Source: Nonomuraea gerenzanensis (GTDB taxonomy: Bacteria > Actinomycetota > Actinomycetes > Streptosporangiales > Streptosporangiaceae). From it: 64,000 bases of DNA. Of this stretch, positions 47,902 to 55,711 are shown in pieces. Both the position numbers and the translations under genes were made by a program. Under the pieces are notes generated by a model. The model saw only the letters and a program-made list of their open reading frames with translations, was not told the DNA's origin and ran no database searches. The stretch is from contig NZ_CP084058.1 in assembly GCF_020215645.1 (NCBI RefSeq), positions 1,054,001 through 1,118,000 on the forward strand, written 5' to 3'. Position 1 is the first letter of the stretch, and each line of letters starts with the position of its first letter.

Positions 47902-49163
47902 CCAGGGTCGGCAAGTACCACGTGGCGCTCGTCGGCGTCGCCGCGCTCATTCTGCTGATGTCGCTGGTCCGGATCGCCTCCGGCCAGGACAACATCACCT
48001 CCTCCGGCACGATCGCCGCGGCGCTGACGCTCGCGGTGCCGATCGCGCTGGCCGGTCTCGGCGGCCTGTGGGCCGAGCGGGCAGGCGTGGTCAACATCGG
48101 CCTCGAAGGCATGATGGTGCTGGGGACCTGGTTCGCCGGCTGGGCCGGATACCAGTGGGGCCCCCTGGCAGCGCTGGCCGCCGGCCTGCTCGGTGGCGCG
48201 CTCGGCGGGCTGCTGCACGCCATCGCCACCGTGACGTTCGGCGTGGACCACATCATCAGCGGCGTGGCCATCAACCTGCTCGGCCCCGGCATCACCCGGT
48301 TCCTGTCGGAGGTCCTCTACAAGGAGGGCACCCCGGCGAACGAGGCCGGCGCGGGCATCACCACCTCGCCCAGCATCGGCAAGCCGACCGAGGTCAGCCT
48401 GCCCCTGCTGTCCGACGGCCCCGACCTGCTGGGCAAGCTGGAGAGCACCCACTGGTTCCTGCTCTCGGACCTGGCGGGCATCCTGCGCGGGCTCACGCAC
48501 AACGTCAGCGTGCTGGTGGTCCTGGCCGTCCTGCTGCTGCCGCTGACCTACTTCGTGCTCTGGCGCACGGCCTTCGGCCTGCGGCTGCGCTCGGCGGGCG
48601 AGAACCCGTGGGCGGCCGAGTCGCTGGGCGTGAACGTCTACCGGATCAAGTACCTCGCCGTCGTCATCTCCGGCGCCTTCGCCGGGCTCGGCGGTGTGTT
48701 CCTGGTCTTCTTCTCCACCAAGTACGTCGAGGGCCAGACGAACGGGCGCGGCTTCATCGGCCTGGCGGCCATGATCTTCGGCAACTGGCGGCCCGGCGGT
48801 CTCATGGCCGGCGCCTCCCTGTTCGGCTACGCCGACGGCCTGCAACTGCGCAGCTCCGGCGCGATCACCTCGTTCTTCCTGTTCGGCGCGCTGCTGCTGC
48901 TGATCTACCTCGGCATGCAGATCCGCCGCCTGACCTCGGCCGAGGTGGGCGACAGGAGCGTCACGCAGTACACCGTGACGGCCGCGGCGGCGCTGGGTAT
49001 GGTCGTCACGTTCTGGCTCTGGCTGGCCGTCGACCGGCTGCCGGAGGAACTCGTCTACATGACACCACACGTGCTCACGCTGCTCGTGCTCCTGGTCGCC
49101 TCCCAGCGCCTGCGGATGCCCAAGGCCGACGGCGTCGTCTACCGCCGGGGGGAACAACATTGA
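47898..49163 (+). CDS. Nucleoside ABC transporter permease 2
   Basis: 421 aa, BPD_transp_2 family. Motifs: AGLGGLWAERAGVVNIGLEG, MMVLGTWFAGWAGYQWG, VDHIISGVAINLLGPGITRF and GFIGLAAMIFGNWRPGGLM. The C-terminal part (residues about 330-415) adds extra helices not needed for the core, as in other actinobacterial homologues. ATG 47898 overlaps the previous stop (ATGA), and its own TGA overlaps the TTG of cdd, so translation of the whole set is coupled. Confidence 0.9.
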   Translation: MTRVGKYHVALVGVAALILLMSLVRIASGQDNITSSGTIAAALTLAVPIALAGLGGLWAERAGVVNIGLEGMMVLGTWFAGWAGYQWGPLAALAAGLLGGALGGLLHAIATVTFGVDHIISGVAINLLGPGITRFLSEVLYKEGTPANEAGAGITTSPSIGKPTEVSLPLLSDGPDLLGKLESTHWFLLSDLAGILRGLTHNVSVLVVLAVLLLPLTYFVLWRTAFGLRLRSAGENPWAAESLGVNVYRIKYLAVVISGAFAGLGGVFLVFFSTKYVEGQTNGRGFIGLAAMIFGNWRPGGLMAGASLFGYADGLQLRSSGAITSFFLFGALLLLIYLGMQIRRLTSAEVGDRSVTQYTVTAAAALGMVVTFWLWLAVDRLPEELVYMTPHVLTLLVLLVASQRLRMPKADGVVYRRGEQH

Positions 49164-49555
49164 ACATCGACTGGAACGGCCTGCGGGACGAGGCGGCCGA
49201 GGCCATGCGGCACGCCTACGCGCCGTACTCCAAGTTCCCCGTCGGTGCGGCGGCGCTGGTCGACGACGGCCGCATCGTCACCGGCTGCAACGTCGAGAAC
49301 GCCTCCTACGGCCTGGGCCTGTGCGCCGAGTGCGGGCTCGTCTCGGCGTTGCAGCGCTCGGGCGGCGGCAGGCTGGTGGCCTTCACCTGCGTGGACGGCC
49401 ACGGTGAGCTGCTGATGCCGTGCGGGCGCTGCCGTCAGCTCCTGTACGAGTTCGGCGGCGAGGACCTGCTGGTCGAGACCGAGGACGGGCCGAAGCGCAT
49501 GGCCGAGATCCTGCCGTACGCGTTCGGCCCGCAGGATCTCAGCAGGAGCGCGTGA
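49160..49555 (+). CDS. cdd: Cytidine deaminase
   Basis: Deaminates cytidine and deoxycytidine to uridines. 131 aa, tetrameric zinc type. Motifs: AYAPYSKFPVGAAALVDDG, the TGCNVENASYGLGLCAECG site (Cys-Ala-Glu: zinc ligand and catalytic Glu) and PCGRCRQLLYEF (two zinc cysteines). TTG 49160 overlaps the upstream TGA as TTGA, with GGGGGGAA just before. Its own TGA overlaps the ATG of deoA. Placement after the transporter shows a nucleoside import-and-use operon. Confidence 0.95.
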   Translation: MNIDWNGLRDEAAEAMRHAYAPYSKFPVGAAALVDDGRIVTGCNVENASYGLGLCAECGLVSALQRSGGGRLVAFTCVDGHGELLMPCGRCRQLLYEFGGEDLLVETEDGPKRMAEILPYAFGPQDLSRSA

Positions 49556-50835
49556 TGGACGCCATCGAGGTCATCCGGGCCAAGCGGGACCGGGCCGAGC
49601 TGAGCACGGCGCAGATCGACTGGGTGATCGACGCGTACACGCGCGGCGAGGTGGCCGACGAGCAGATGTCGGCGCTGGCCATGGCGATCCTGCTGAACGG
49701 CATGGACCGGCGCGAGATCGCCGACTGGACCCAGGCCATGATCCGCTCGGGTGAGCGCATGGACTGGTCCGCCCTCGACCGGCCCACGGCCGACAAGCAC
49801 TCGACGGGCGGTGTCGGCGACAAGATCACTCTGCCGCTGGCGCCGCTCGTGGCGGCGTGTGGCGCGTACGTGCCGCAGCTGTCCGGGCGCGGGCTCGGGC
49901 ACACGGGCGGCACCCTGGACAAGCTGGAGTCCATCCCCGGCTGGCGGGCCTCGCTGTCGAACGCCGAGATGCTCGGCGTGCTGCGCTCCGCCGGGGCCGT
50001 CGTGTGCGCGGCCGGGTCCGGGCTGGCGCCCGCCGACAAGAAGTTGTACGCGCTGCGGGACGTCACCGGCACCGTCGAGTCGATCCCGCTGATCGCCTCG
50101 TCGATCATGTCCAAGAAGATCGCCGAGGGGACCGGGTCGCTGATCCTGGACGTGAAGGTGGGCTCAGGGGCGTTCATGAAGACCGTCCCCACGGCCCGCG
50201 AGCTGGCCGAGACCATGGTCGCGCTCGGCACCGACGCCGGGGTGCGTACCGTGGCGCTGATGACCGCCATGGACCGGCCGCTGGGCCGGGCCGTGGGCAA
50301 CGCGCTGGAGGTCGCCGAGTCGGTCGAGGTGCTGGCCGGCGGCGGGCCTGCCGACGTGGTGGAGCTGACCGTGCGGCTGGCGCGGGAGATGCTGGAGGCG
50401 GCCGGGGTCGCCTCGGGCAAGGACCCGGAGAAGGCGCTGGAGGACGGCTCCGCCATGGACGCGTGGCGGCGCATGATCTCCGCCCAGGGCGGCGACCCTG
50501 ACGCGCTGCTGCCCAGGGCCGCCGAGACGATGACCGTGGAGGTGCCCGCCTCCGGGGTGCTGACCCGGCTGGACGCGTACGCCGTGGGGCTGGCCGCCTG
50601 GCGGCTCGGCGCCGGGCGGGCCCGCAAGGAGGACCCGGTCTCCTTCGGAGCCGGGATCGAGCTGCACGCCAAGCCAGGGGACCTGGTGCGGGCCGGGCAG
50701 CCGCTGATGACGCTGCACGCCGACGAGACGGCCCGCTTCGAGCGGGCGCTGGAGGCGCTGGACGGCGGCTACGCCGTAGGGGACACGACCGCCGAGCAGC
50801 TCCCGCTGGTCATCGACCGCATCACGGCCGCCTAG
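49555..50835 (+). CDS. deoA: Thymidine / pyrimidine-nucleoside phosphorylase
   Basis: Phosphorolysis of thymidine/deoxyuridine to base and (deoxy)ribose-1-phosphate. 426 aa. The family signature is SGRGLGHTGGTLDKLESIPG, with ADKHSTGGVGDKITLPLAPL (phosphate site), ALRDVTGTVESIPLIASSIM, SLILDVKVGSGAFMKT and a C-terminal PYNP domain (ELHAKPGDLVRAGQPLMTLH). ATG 49555 overlaps the cdd stop (TGATG). Last gene of the operon. Its 3' flank is a 17-bp tandem repeat derived from the convergent marR end. Confidence 0.95.
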   Translation: MDAIEVIRAKRDRAELSTAQIDWVIDAYTRGEVADEQMSALAMAILLNGMDRREIADWTQAMIRSGERMDWSALDRPTADKHSTGGVGDKITLPLAPLVAACGAYVPQLSGRGLGHTGGTLDKLESIPGWRASLSNAEMLGVLRSAGAVVCAAGSGLAPADKKLYALRDVTGTVESIPLIASSIMSKKIAEGTGSLILDVKVGSGAFMKTVPTARELAETMVALGTDAGVRTVALMTAMDRPLGRAVGNALEVAESVEVLAGGGPADVVELTVRLAREMLEAAGVASGKDPEKALEDGSAMDAWRRMISAQGGDPDALLPRAAETMTVEVPASGVLTRLDAYAVGLAAWRLGAGRARKEDPVSFGAGIELHAKPGDLVRAGQPLMTLHADETARFERALEALDGGYAVGDTTAEQLPLVIDRITAA

Positions 50836-50895
50836 CGCGGCTCACCCGTGGCGCGGGCTCATGCGTGGCGCGGGCTCATGCGTGGCGCGGGCTCA
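50835..50895. repeat. 17-bp direct tandem repeat (3.5 copies) from the marR tail with its stop codon
   Basis: On the minus strand the unit TGAGCCCGCGCCACGCA occurs twice exactly, then as TGAGCCCGCGCCACGGG, then partly as TGAGCCGCGC before the deoA stop. The first TGA is the marR stop, so each unit begins with a copy of that stop. Confidence 0.88.
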
Positions 50896-51282
50896 GGGGA
50901 CCAAGGCGGCCGGGGCGTCGGCGAAGACCTCGGCCAGCACCGCCCGCTGCGTCGGCAGGGCCTCGGCGTGGCGGACGCGCCCCTCGTCCGTGATGCACAC
51001 GAACACCCCCCGCCTGTCGCTGTCGCACACGCCGCGCGTCACGAGCGCGGCCTTCTCCAGGCGCGCCACCACCCGTGACAGCGCGCTCTGGCTCAGATGG
51101 ACTTCCTCGCACAGCTCCTGGATGCGCAGCTTCCTGTCGTGGTGCACGATGCGATCCAGCACCTCGAACTCACTGGGCCCCAGGCCGTGCCGGTCGCCCA
51201 GCTCGCGCTCCAGCTGGCACATCGCCTTGGCATGTGTGGCCAGGACGTAGTGCCAGGTGTCCACCACGAACCGCTCGTCCAT
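50893..51282 (-). CDS. MarR-family transcriptional regulator
   Basis: 129 aa. The winged-helix core is visible: GLGPSEFEVLDRIVHHDRKL, RIQELCEEVHLSQSALSRVV (recognition helix) and ARLEKAALVTRGVCDSDRRG VF with the wing. ATG 51282 fits homologues, though the ribosome site is weak; an ATG further upstream in AT-rich DNA would add a non-coding-like leader. It is divergent from an MFS exporter, the classic arrangement for a repressor of the pump. The palindrome at 51327-51340 is the likely operator. Confidence 0.87.
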   Translation of the reverse strand: MDERFVVDTWHYVLATHAKAMCQLERELGDRHGLGPSEFEVLDRIVHHDRKLRIQELCEEVHLSQSALSRVVARLEKAALVTRGVCDSDRRGVFVCITDEGRVRHAEALPTQRAVLAEVFADAPAALVP

Positions 51283-51326
51283 GTCGCGGAGGTTACCACT
51301 TCGAGAAAACTCATGCAACGACATTA

Positions 51327-51361
51327 AATGCGCTTGCATTAGATGTGTGTGCATGTATTGT
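51327..51361 (+). promoter_or_regulatory. MFS promoter and MarR operator; likely leaderless mRNA
   Basis: AATGCGCTTGCATT (51327-51340) is an ATGC/GCAT palindrome covering the -35 TTGCAT (51334-51339). The -10 is TATTGT (51356-51361), 16 bp away. The MFS ATG is only 8 nt beyond the -10 and has no ribosome site, so the transcript should start at or near the start codon. Confidence 0.6.
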
Positions 51362-51369
51362 TCTGACCC

Positions 51370-52782
51370 ATGTCCTCTTCCTCATCCCGCTGGGGCGCGC
51401 TCGCCGTGCTCTGCGCAGTGATCTTTCTTGACGCCCTGGACGTCTCGATGGTCGGGGTCGCCCTGCCCGCCATCCAGCACGACCTGGGCCTGACGACGTC
51501 CTCTTTGCAATGGGTGGTCAGCGGTTACGTGCTCGGCTACGGCGGTCTTCTTCTGCTCGGGGGCAGGACCGCCGACCTGCTGGGGCGGCGCAGGGTGTTC
51601 CTGGCCGCGCTCGGCGTCTTCGCCGTGGCGTCGTTGCTCGGTGGTGTCGTGGACGACGGGGGGCTGCTGATCGCGGCCAGGTTCGTCAAGGGAGTGGCGG
51701 CGGCCTTCACCGCGCCCGCCGCGTTGTCGATCATCACGACGACCTTTCCCGAGGGCCCGGAGCGCAACAAGGCGTTGAGCATCTTCACCGCCTGCGGCGC
51801 CAGCGGCTACTCGCTCGGCCTCGTGCTGTCCGGCTTGCTGACCGAGATCGGCTGGCGGTGGACGCTGCTCATGCCGGTGCCCGTCGCCGTGATCGCGTTG
51901 ATCGCCGCGTTGAAGGTGCTGCCGAAGGGCCGGGAGGAGCGGGCCGAGGGCGGGCACGACCTGATCGGCGCTGTGACGATCACCGCGTCGATGCTGCTGC
52001 TGGTGTTCACCGTCGTGCAGGCGCCCGAGGCCGGCTGGGCCTCCTTGCAGACGATCGGCTCGCTGGTGGGCGTGGTCGTGCTGCTCGGCCTGTTCGTTCT
52101 GGCCGAGCTGCGGATGCGCCACCCGCTGGTGCGGCTGGGCATCCTGCGCTCCGGGCACATCGTGCGGGCCAACCTGGGGCTGCTCATCCTCATGGGCTCG
52201 TACGTGGCCTTCCAGTTCGTGGCCATGCAGTACTTCCAGAACCTGCTCGGCTGGTCGGCGCTCGGCACCGCCATGGCGTTCCTGCCCGCCGGCCTGCTCG
52301 TCGCCGTCACCTCGACGAAGATGGGCGACTTCGCCGACCGGTTCGGCACCGGCAAGCTGATCGTGATCGGGGCCGCCGCGCTGGCCGGGGGGTACGCGAT
52401 CTTCCTCGGCATCGACCGCACGCCCAGCCTGGGCGGCATGGTGATCCCCGGCATGATCCTGCTGGGCATCGCGTTCGCGCTGTCGTTCCCCTCGCTCAAC
52501 ATCCAGGCCACCAACGGCGTGGACGACGACGAGCAGGGCCTGGCCTCCGGCCTGCTGAACACCTCCGGCCAGGTCGGCGGCGCCATCGTGCTGGCCGTGG
52601 TGACCGCCGTGCTCACCTCGGGCGGCGGCGAGACGATCTCCATCGGCTCGCTGCGCGCGGCGATCGTGGTGTCGCTGGTGCTGGCCCTGGTCGGCCTGGC
52701 GATCTCGGCGACCGGGCTGCGGGCCCGCAAGCGCGTGCCCGCCGTGGCCGCCGAGGACGTGAAGGCGTACGAGACTGTCTGA
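51370..52782 (+). CDS. MFS exporter, DHA2 family
   Basis: 470 aa, 14 predicted helices, QacA/EmrB-like. DALDVSMVGVALPAIQHDLG (motif D1), LLGGRTADLLGRRRVFLAAL (motif A) and CGASGYSLGLVLSGLLTEIG (motif C) are clear, and the late EQGLASGLLNTSGQVGGAIV is typical. ATG 51370 lacks a Shine-Dalgarno sequence and follows the -10 by 8 nt, suggesting leaderless translation. Divergent MarR regulator. Substrate unknown. A strong terminator follows. Confidence 0.9.
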   Translation: MSSSSSRWGALAVLCAVIFLDALDVSMVGVALPAIQHDLGLTTSSLQWVVSGYVLGYGGLLLLGGRTADLLGRRRVFLAALGVFAVASLLGGVVDDGGLLIAARFVKGVAAAFTAPAALSIITTTFPEGPERNKALSIFTACGASGYSLGLVLSGLLTEIGWRWTLLMPVPVAVIALIAALKVLPKGREERAEGGHDLIGAVTITASMLLLVFTVVQAPEAGWASLQTIGSLVGVVVLLGLFVLAELRMRHPLVRLGILRSGHIVRANLGLLILMGSYVAFQFVAMQYFQNLLGWSALGTAMAFLPAGLLVAVTSTKMGDFADRFGTGKLIVIGAAALAGGYAIFLGIDRTPSLGGMVIPGMILLGIAFALSFPSLNIQATNGVDDDEQGLASGLLNTSGQVGGAIVLAVVTAVLTSGGGETISIGSLRAAIVVSLVLALVGLAISATGLRARKRVPAVAAEDVKAYETV

Positions 52783-52797
52783 TCCTTCGTGATTCGC

Positions 52798-52826
52798 AGG
52801 GCCCCGCCGGCACCGGCGGGGCCCTT
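52798..52826. terminator. Terminator between convergent MFS and propeller genes
   Basis: GGGCCCCGCCGG (52799-52810) and CCGGCGGGGCCC (52813-52824) form a perfect 12-bp inverted repeat flanked by A and TT, placed between two convergent genes. Confidence 0.88.
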
Positions 52827-52827
52827 C

Positions 52828-54498
52828 CTACGGTCTGACGGCGCCGAGCGGGGAGTCGTAGTCGAGCGACTCGACCCACTCGCCGGTGACCTCCGTGGCG
52901 GCGCCGGACTTCACGTTCACCTTGGTGAGGATGACGTAGTCGTCGTCCCAGGAGCGGACCAGCACCTCCTCCGGGCCGACCCAGCGCTCGACGCCGATCA
53001 GGTCGTAGCCGACCAGGTCGCTGGCGGCCAGGTCCGTACGCGGCCCGCCGATGCGGCCGGTGCGGCCGTCCATGGTGACCAGCTCGGAGTCCCCCGTGAT
53101 CAGGGCCAGCGTGCGGCCGTCAGGGGACAGGGCGCCGCCGAGGCCGAGCAGGGCGGGATCGACGCGGTAGTCGCCGTCGAGCGTGGTCTTGCCGTGCAGG
53201 AAGATCTTGGTGAGTGAGGCGTGCCCGGGGACGTCGCGGACGTCCTCCTTCTCGGCGACCACCCGCGTCCCGTCGTCCGCCACCGCGAGGACGCGCACCT
53301 CTTCGCCGTACTCGTAGTGGGTGACGCCGGTGTCGAAGTCCAGGGTGGCCCCGTCGGCCAGGCCGAAGTCGACGGAGAAGTAGCGGCCGTTGGGCGAGGA
53401 GGTGAGGTGCGGGGCCGCCTGCCCGTCCGCCACGTCGATGACCTTGACCACGCCGGTGGGCACGTCGCGGACCGCGAACTCGCCGCTGAGCTGGCGGTAG
53501 GCGAGGCGGCGGCCGTCCTGGCTGATGGCCAGCGGCATGACGACGCCGCTCTCGCGGTCGTAGCCGGCCCGCGCGCCGCCCAGCCGCCACTCGTTGCCGG
53601 ACGTGGTGATCAGCCGCCACTGGGCGCACGGCCGGGGATCGCTCGGGTCGCTCGCCCCGGTCGCCTCGCTGCGGCAGTAGCCCGGGTAGGCGTACCGGAT
53701 CGGGTCGTCCAGCTTGGCCGGCAGCAGGTCGGGCACGTCCTCCTCGTCCTCCGCGCCCGGCGTGGAGGAGGTGGACGTCGGGACGGCGAGCGCCTGCTCG
53801 AAGTTGGCGACCATCGTGTTCACACCCGCCACGACCAGGGCCACGAACGCGCCCAGCGTGCCCACCGACACCGTCGTCCAGGTAACCGCGCGGACCCTGC
53901 GGCGCCTGCCGACGCGGGCCAGCACCACCCCGGTCACGTCGGTGTGCGTGGCGGGCAGCTCGGCGGCCAGGGCGACCAGCGCGCCGCGCGGGCCCGCGCC
54001 GTCGGCGGAGCGCGGCGCCCCCTCCTCCGCCCACGCCTCGGACGGGGCCGCCCAGTCCGGGTCGCCTTCCCCGGCCGGGGCCTGCGGGGTGGCGGGGAAC
54101 AGGTCGGGGTGGGTGGCCTGGAGGTGGGTGTGGGCCTGGTGCAGTTCCCTGTCCAGGGCGCCGAGCCAGACGCCTGTGAGGGCCGCCACCTGCTGCGGGT
54201 GCAGGGCGTCGTGGTGGCGGGCGACGACGGCGGCGCGGGGCCTGGGCGGGAGCACCGCCAGCGGGTACGTCGCGGGCGGTGGCACGTCGGTGGCCAGGAA
54301 GCTCCTGTACAGCTCGGTCAGCACGAGGAGAGCCGGGCCGCTGGTGCGGATGGCGGGCCAGCGGCGGCACACCCGGACCAGGGCGTCGATCGCCAGGGCT
54401 CTGGCGCGGTCCTGGTCGCCGGTCAGGAGGTAGGCGGTGCGGGCGAACGACGGCCCGTAGGTATCCAGAAAAGTCGATAAATCAGTGGACTTGTTCAC
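52828..54498 (-). CDS. Membrane protein with sigma-factor-like N-terminus and beta-propeller C-terminus
   Basis: 556 aa. Residues about 5-60 (DLSTFLDTYGPSFARTAYLL, TGDQDRARALAIDALVRVCR) resemble region 2 of SigE-type ECF sigma factors. Residues about 90-130 (PRAAVVARHHDALHPQQVAA) resemble region 4, but the DNA-contact positions look relaxed. A single transmembrane helix follows (about 215-240, TVSVGTLGAFVALVVAGVN). The extracytoplasmic part (about 270-556) has WD40/TolB-type repeats (PLAISQDGRRLAYRQLSGEF, LTSSPNGRYFSVDFG, ALSPDGRTLALITGD). GTG 54496-54498 has AAGGAG upstream. The combination suggests a membrane-held sigma-like or anti-sigma-like sensor; function unknown. Confidence 0.78.
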   Translation of the reverse strand: MNKSTDLSTFLDTYGPSFARTAYLLTGDQDRARALAIDALVRVCRRWPAIRTSGPALLVLTELYRSFLATDVPPPATYPLAVLPPRPRAAVVARHHDALHPQQVAALTGVWLGALDRELHQAHTHLQATHPDLFPATPQAPAGEGDPDWAAPSEAWAEEGAPRSADGAGPRGALVALAAELPATHTDVTGVVLARVGRRRRVRAVTWTTVSVGTLGAFVALVVAGVNTMVANFEQALAVPTSTSSTPGAEDEEDVPDLLPAKLDDPIRYAYPGYCRSEATGASDPSDPRPCAQWRLITTSGNEWRLGGARAGYDRESGVVMPLAISQDGRRLAYRQLSGEFAVRDVPTGVVKVIDVADGQAAPHLTSSPNGRYFSVDFGLADGATLDFDTGVTHYEYGEEVRVLAVADDGTRVVAEKEDVRDVPGHASLTKIFLHGKTTLDGDYRVDPALLGLGGALSPDGRTLALITGDSELVTMDGRTGRIGGPRTDLAASDLVGYDLIGVERWVGPEEVLVRSWDDDYVILTKVNVKSGAATEVTGEWVESLDYDSPLGAVRP

Positions 54499-54622
54499 GT
54501 ATATGACTCCTTGTGGGTTGATCAGGGTAGAGGTCGCCCGGGTTTTCAGGAAGGCCTCCACAGTCACTCGGTGAACTGGGGAAACATCGCTTGCAGGGCC
54601 GTGCGCTGGGCATCTACCGGGC

Positions 54623-55243
54623 ATGTGCTCGTCATCCCCGCCCCGTGGCCGCCCGTCCGGCGCCCAACCGCCCGTCCCGCTCCCGCGCCCGCTCCTGCGC
54701 GCTGCCGCCCCGCTCACCTGCCTCGTCGTCCTGCTCGCCGGATGCGGCTCCGCCCAGCAGAGCGCCACGACCCTGCCGGAGTCCGGCGCCACCGCGTCGC
54801 GCACCCCCGGCACGCCCACCGGCACCGCCGAGGTGGAGGTCGACCGGTCCGGGGTGGAGCCCGCCGTCGTGACGGCCGTGCGGTACGCCGCCCACGCAAC
54901 GTACGACCGGCTGGTCGTGGATCTCAAGGGCAATATCCCCGGATATAGCGTGAAATGGGTGGATGAGCTGGTCCAGGACGGCTCAGGCAAGCCCATCGAC
55001 GTGCACGGCGGCGCCTACCTTCAGCTCACGCTCTTCCCCGCGAACGCCCACGACGACGAGGGCAGGTCCACCTGGAGCGGCGGCCCCGTCTACCCGGCCC
55101 GCCTGGGCAACCTCGCCGACGTCGTCAGGACCGGCGACTTCGAGGGGCGCGTCGGCATCGGGCTGGTGCTGGGCAAGCGGGCGCCGTTCCAGGTCACGGA
55201 GCAGGGCTCGCCGAGCCGGCTGGTGCTCGACGTGGCACACTGA
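54623..55243 (+). CDS. AMIN-like domain lipoprotein
   Basis: 206 aa. The signal peptide ends in lipobox LAGC (Cys41 from ATG 54623); the first 20 Pro/Arg-rich residues make a long n-region, so a later start is possible, though none has a better ribosome site. After a Ser/Thr/Pro linker the folded part (about 80-206) has VTAVRYAAHATYDRLVVDLK and ends PSRLVLDVAH, the pattern of AMIN-type domains that bind peptidoglycan or surface glycans. It overlaps nothing but is 5 nt from the cupin gene, so the two are co-transcribed. Confidence 0.78.
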   Translation: MCSSSPPRGRPSGAQPPVPLPRPLLRAAAPLTCLVVLLAGCGSAQQSATTLPESGATASRTPGTPTGTAEVEVDRSGVEPAVVTAVRYAAHATYDRLVVDLKGNIPGYSVKWVDELVQDGSGKPIDVHGGAYLQLTLFPANAHDDEGRSTWSGGPVYPARLGNLADVVRTGDFEGRVGIGLVLGKRAPFQVTEQGSPSRLVLDVAH

Positions 55244-55248
55244 CGTCC

Positions 55249-55602
55249 GTGGTGAGAAAGATCGAGCGAGCGGCTCGCATCCCCGTACCAGGCGGCAAGC
55301 TCATCGACGAGCACATCGGCCGCGTCAACAGCGGCGACGAGGCGGTCTCCATCGCCCACATGACCGCGCCGCCCGGGTGGGAGGAGCCGGCGCAGACGCC
55401 GACGTTCACCGAGTACACCGTGGTCCTGCGGGGGGTGGTGCTCGTGGAGCACGCCGGGGGGACGACCCGGGTCGAGGCCGGGGAGTCGGTGGTGACGTCG
55501 CCGGGGGAGAAGGTGCGTTACAGCGTGGGGCCCGAGGGGGCGGAGTACATCGCGGTGTGCCTGCCCGCGTTCGCGCCCGACGCCGCGGGCCGCGACGACT
55601 GA
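55249..55602 (+). CDS. Small cupin-domain protein
   Basis: 117 aa single-domain cupin. The barrel motifs are [20 protein letters not shown] (motif 1, with His/Glu-type residues partly replaced) and [20 protein letters not shown] (motif 2). The replacement of some metal-binding histidines means a metal site is uncertain. Two GTG codons (55249 and 55252) compete as start. It follows the AMIN lipoprotein by 5 nt. Function unknown; small cupins often bind sugars or act as isomerases. Confidence 0.8.
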   Translation: MVRKIERAARIPVPGGKLIDEHIGRVNSGDEAVSIAHMTAPPGWEEPAQTPTFTEYTVVLRGVVLVEHAGGTTRVEAGESVVTSPGEKVRYSVGPEGAEYIAVCLPAFAPDAAGRDD

Positions 55603-55609
55603 CGGCGCC

Positions 55610-55663
55610 GACGGCCTTCGGGCCGCTGATGGCTTCCGGCTCGCTGACGGCTTCCGGGCCGCT
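55610..55663. repeat. 18-bp direct tandem repeat, three copies
   Basis: GACGGCCTTCGGGCCGCT, GATGGCTTCCGGCTCGCT and GACGGCTTCCGGGCCGCT (55610-55627, 55628-55645, 55646-55663) follow each other without gap, 7 nt after the cupin stop. No gene is seen in the 109-nt gap before add. Confidence 0.85.
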
Positions 55664-55711
55664 CCGTCCGGGCCTGGGCGCGCGACCGGGCCGTGCTCAT
55701 ATCATGGCCAG

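Noticed and set aside
54499..54996. Longer start for the sigma-like/propeller protein
   Set aside because: The extra 166 codons run antisense through the AMIN lipoprotein gene and look non-coding; GTG 54498 has AAGGAG at proper distance.
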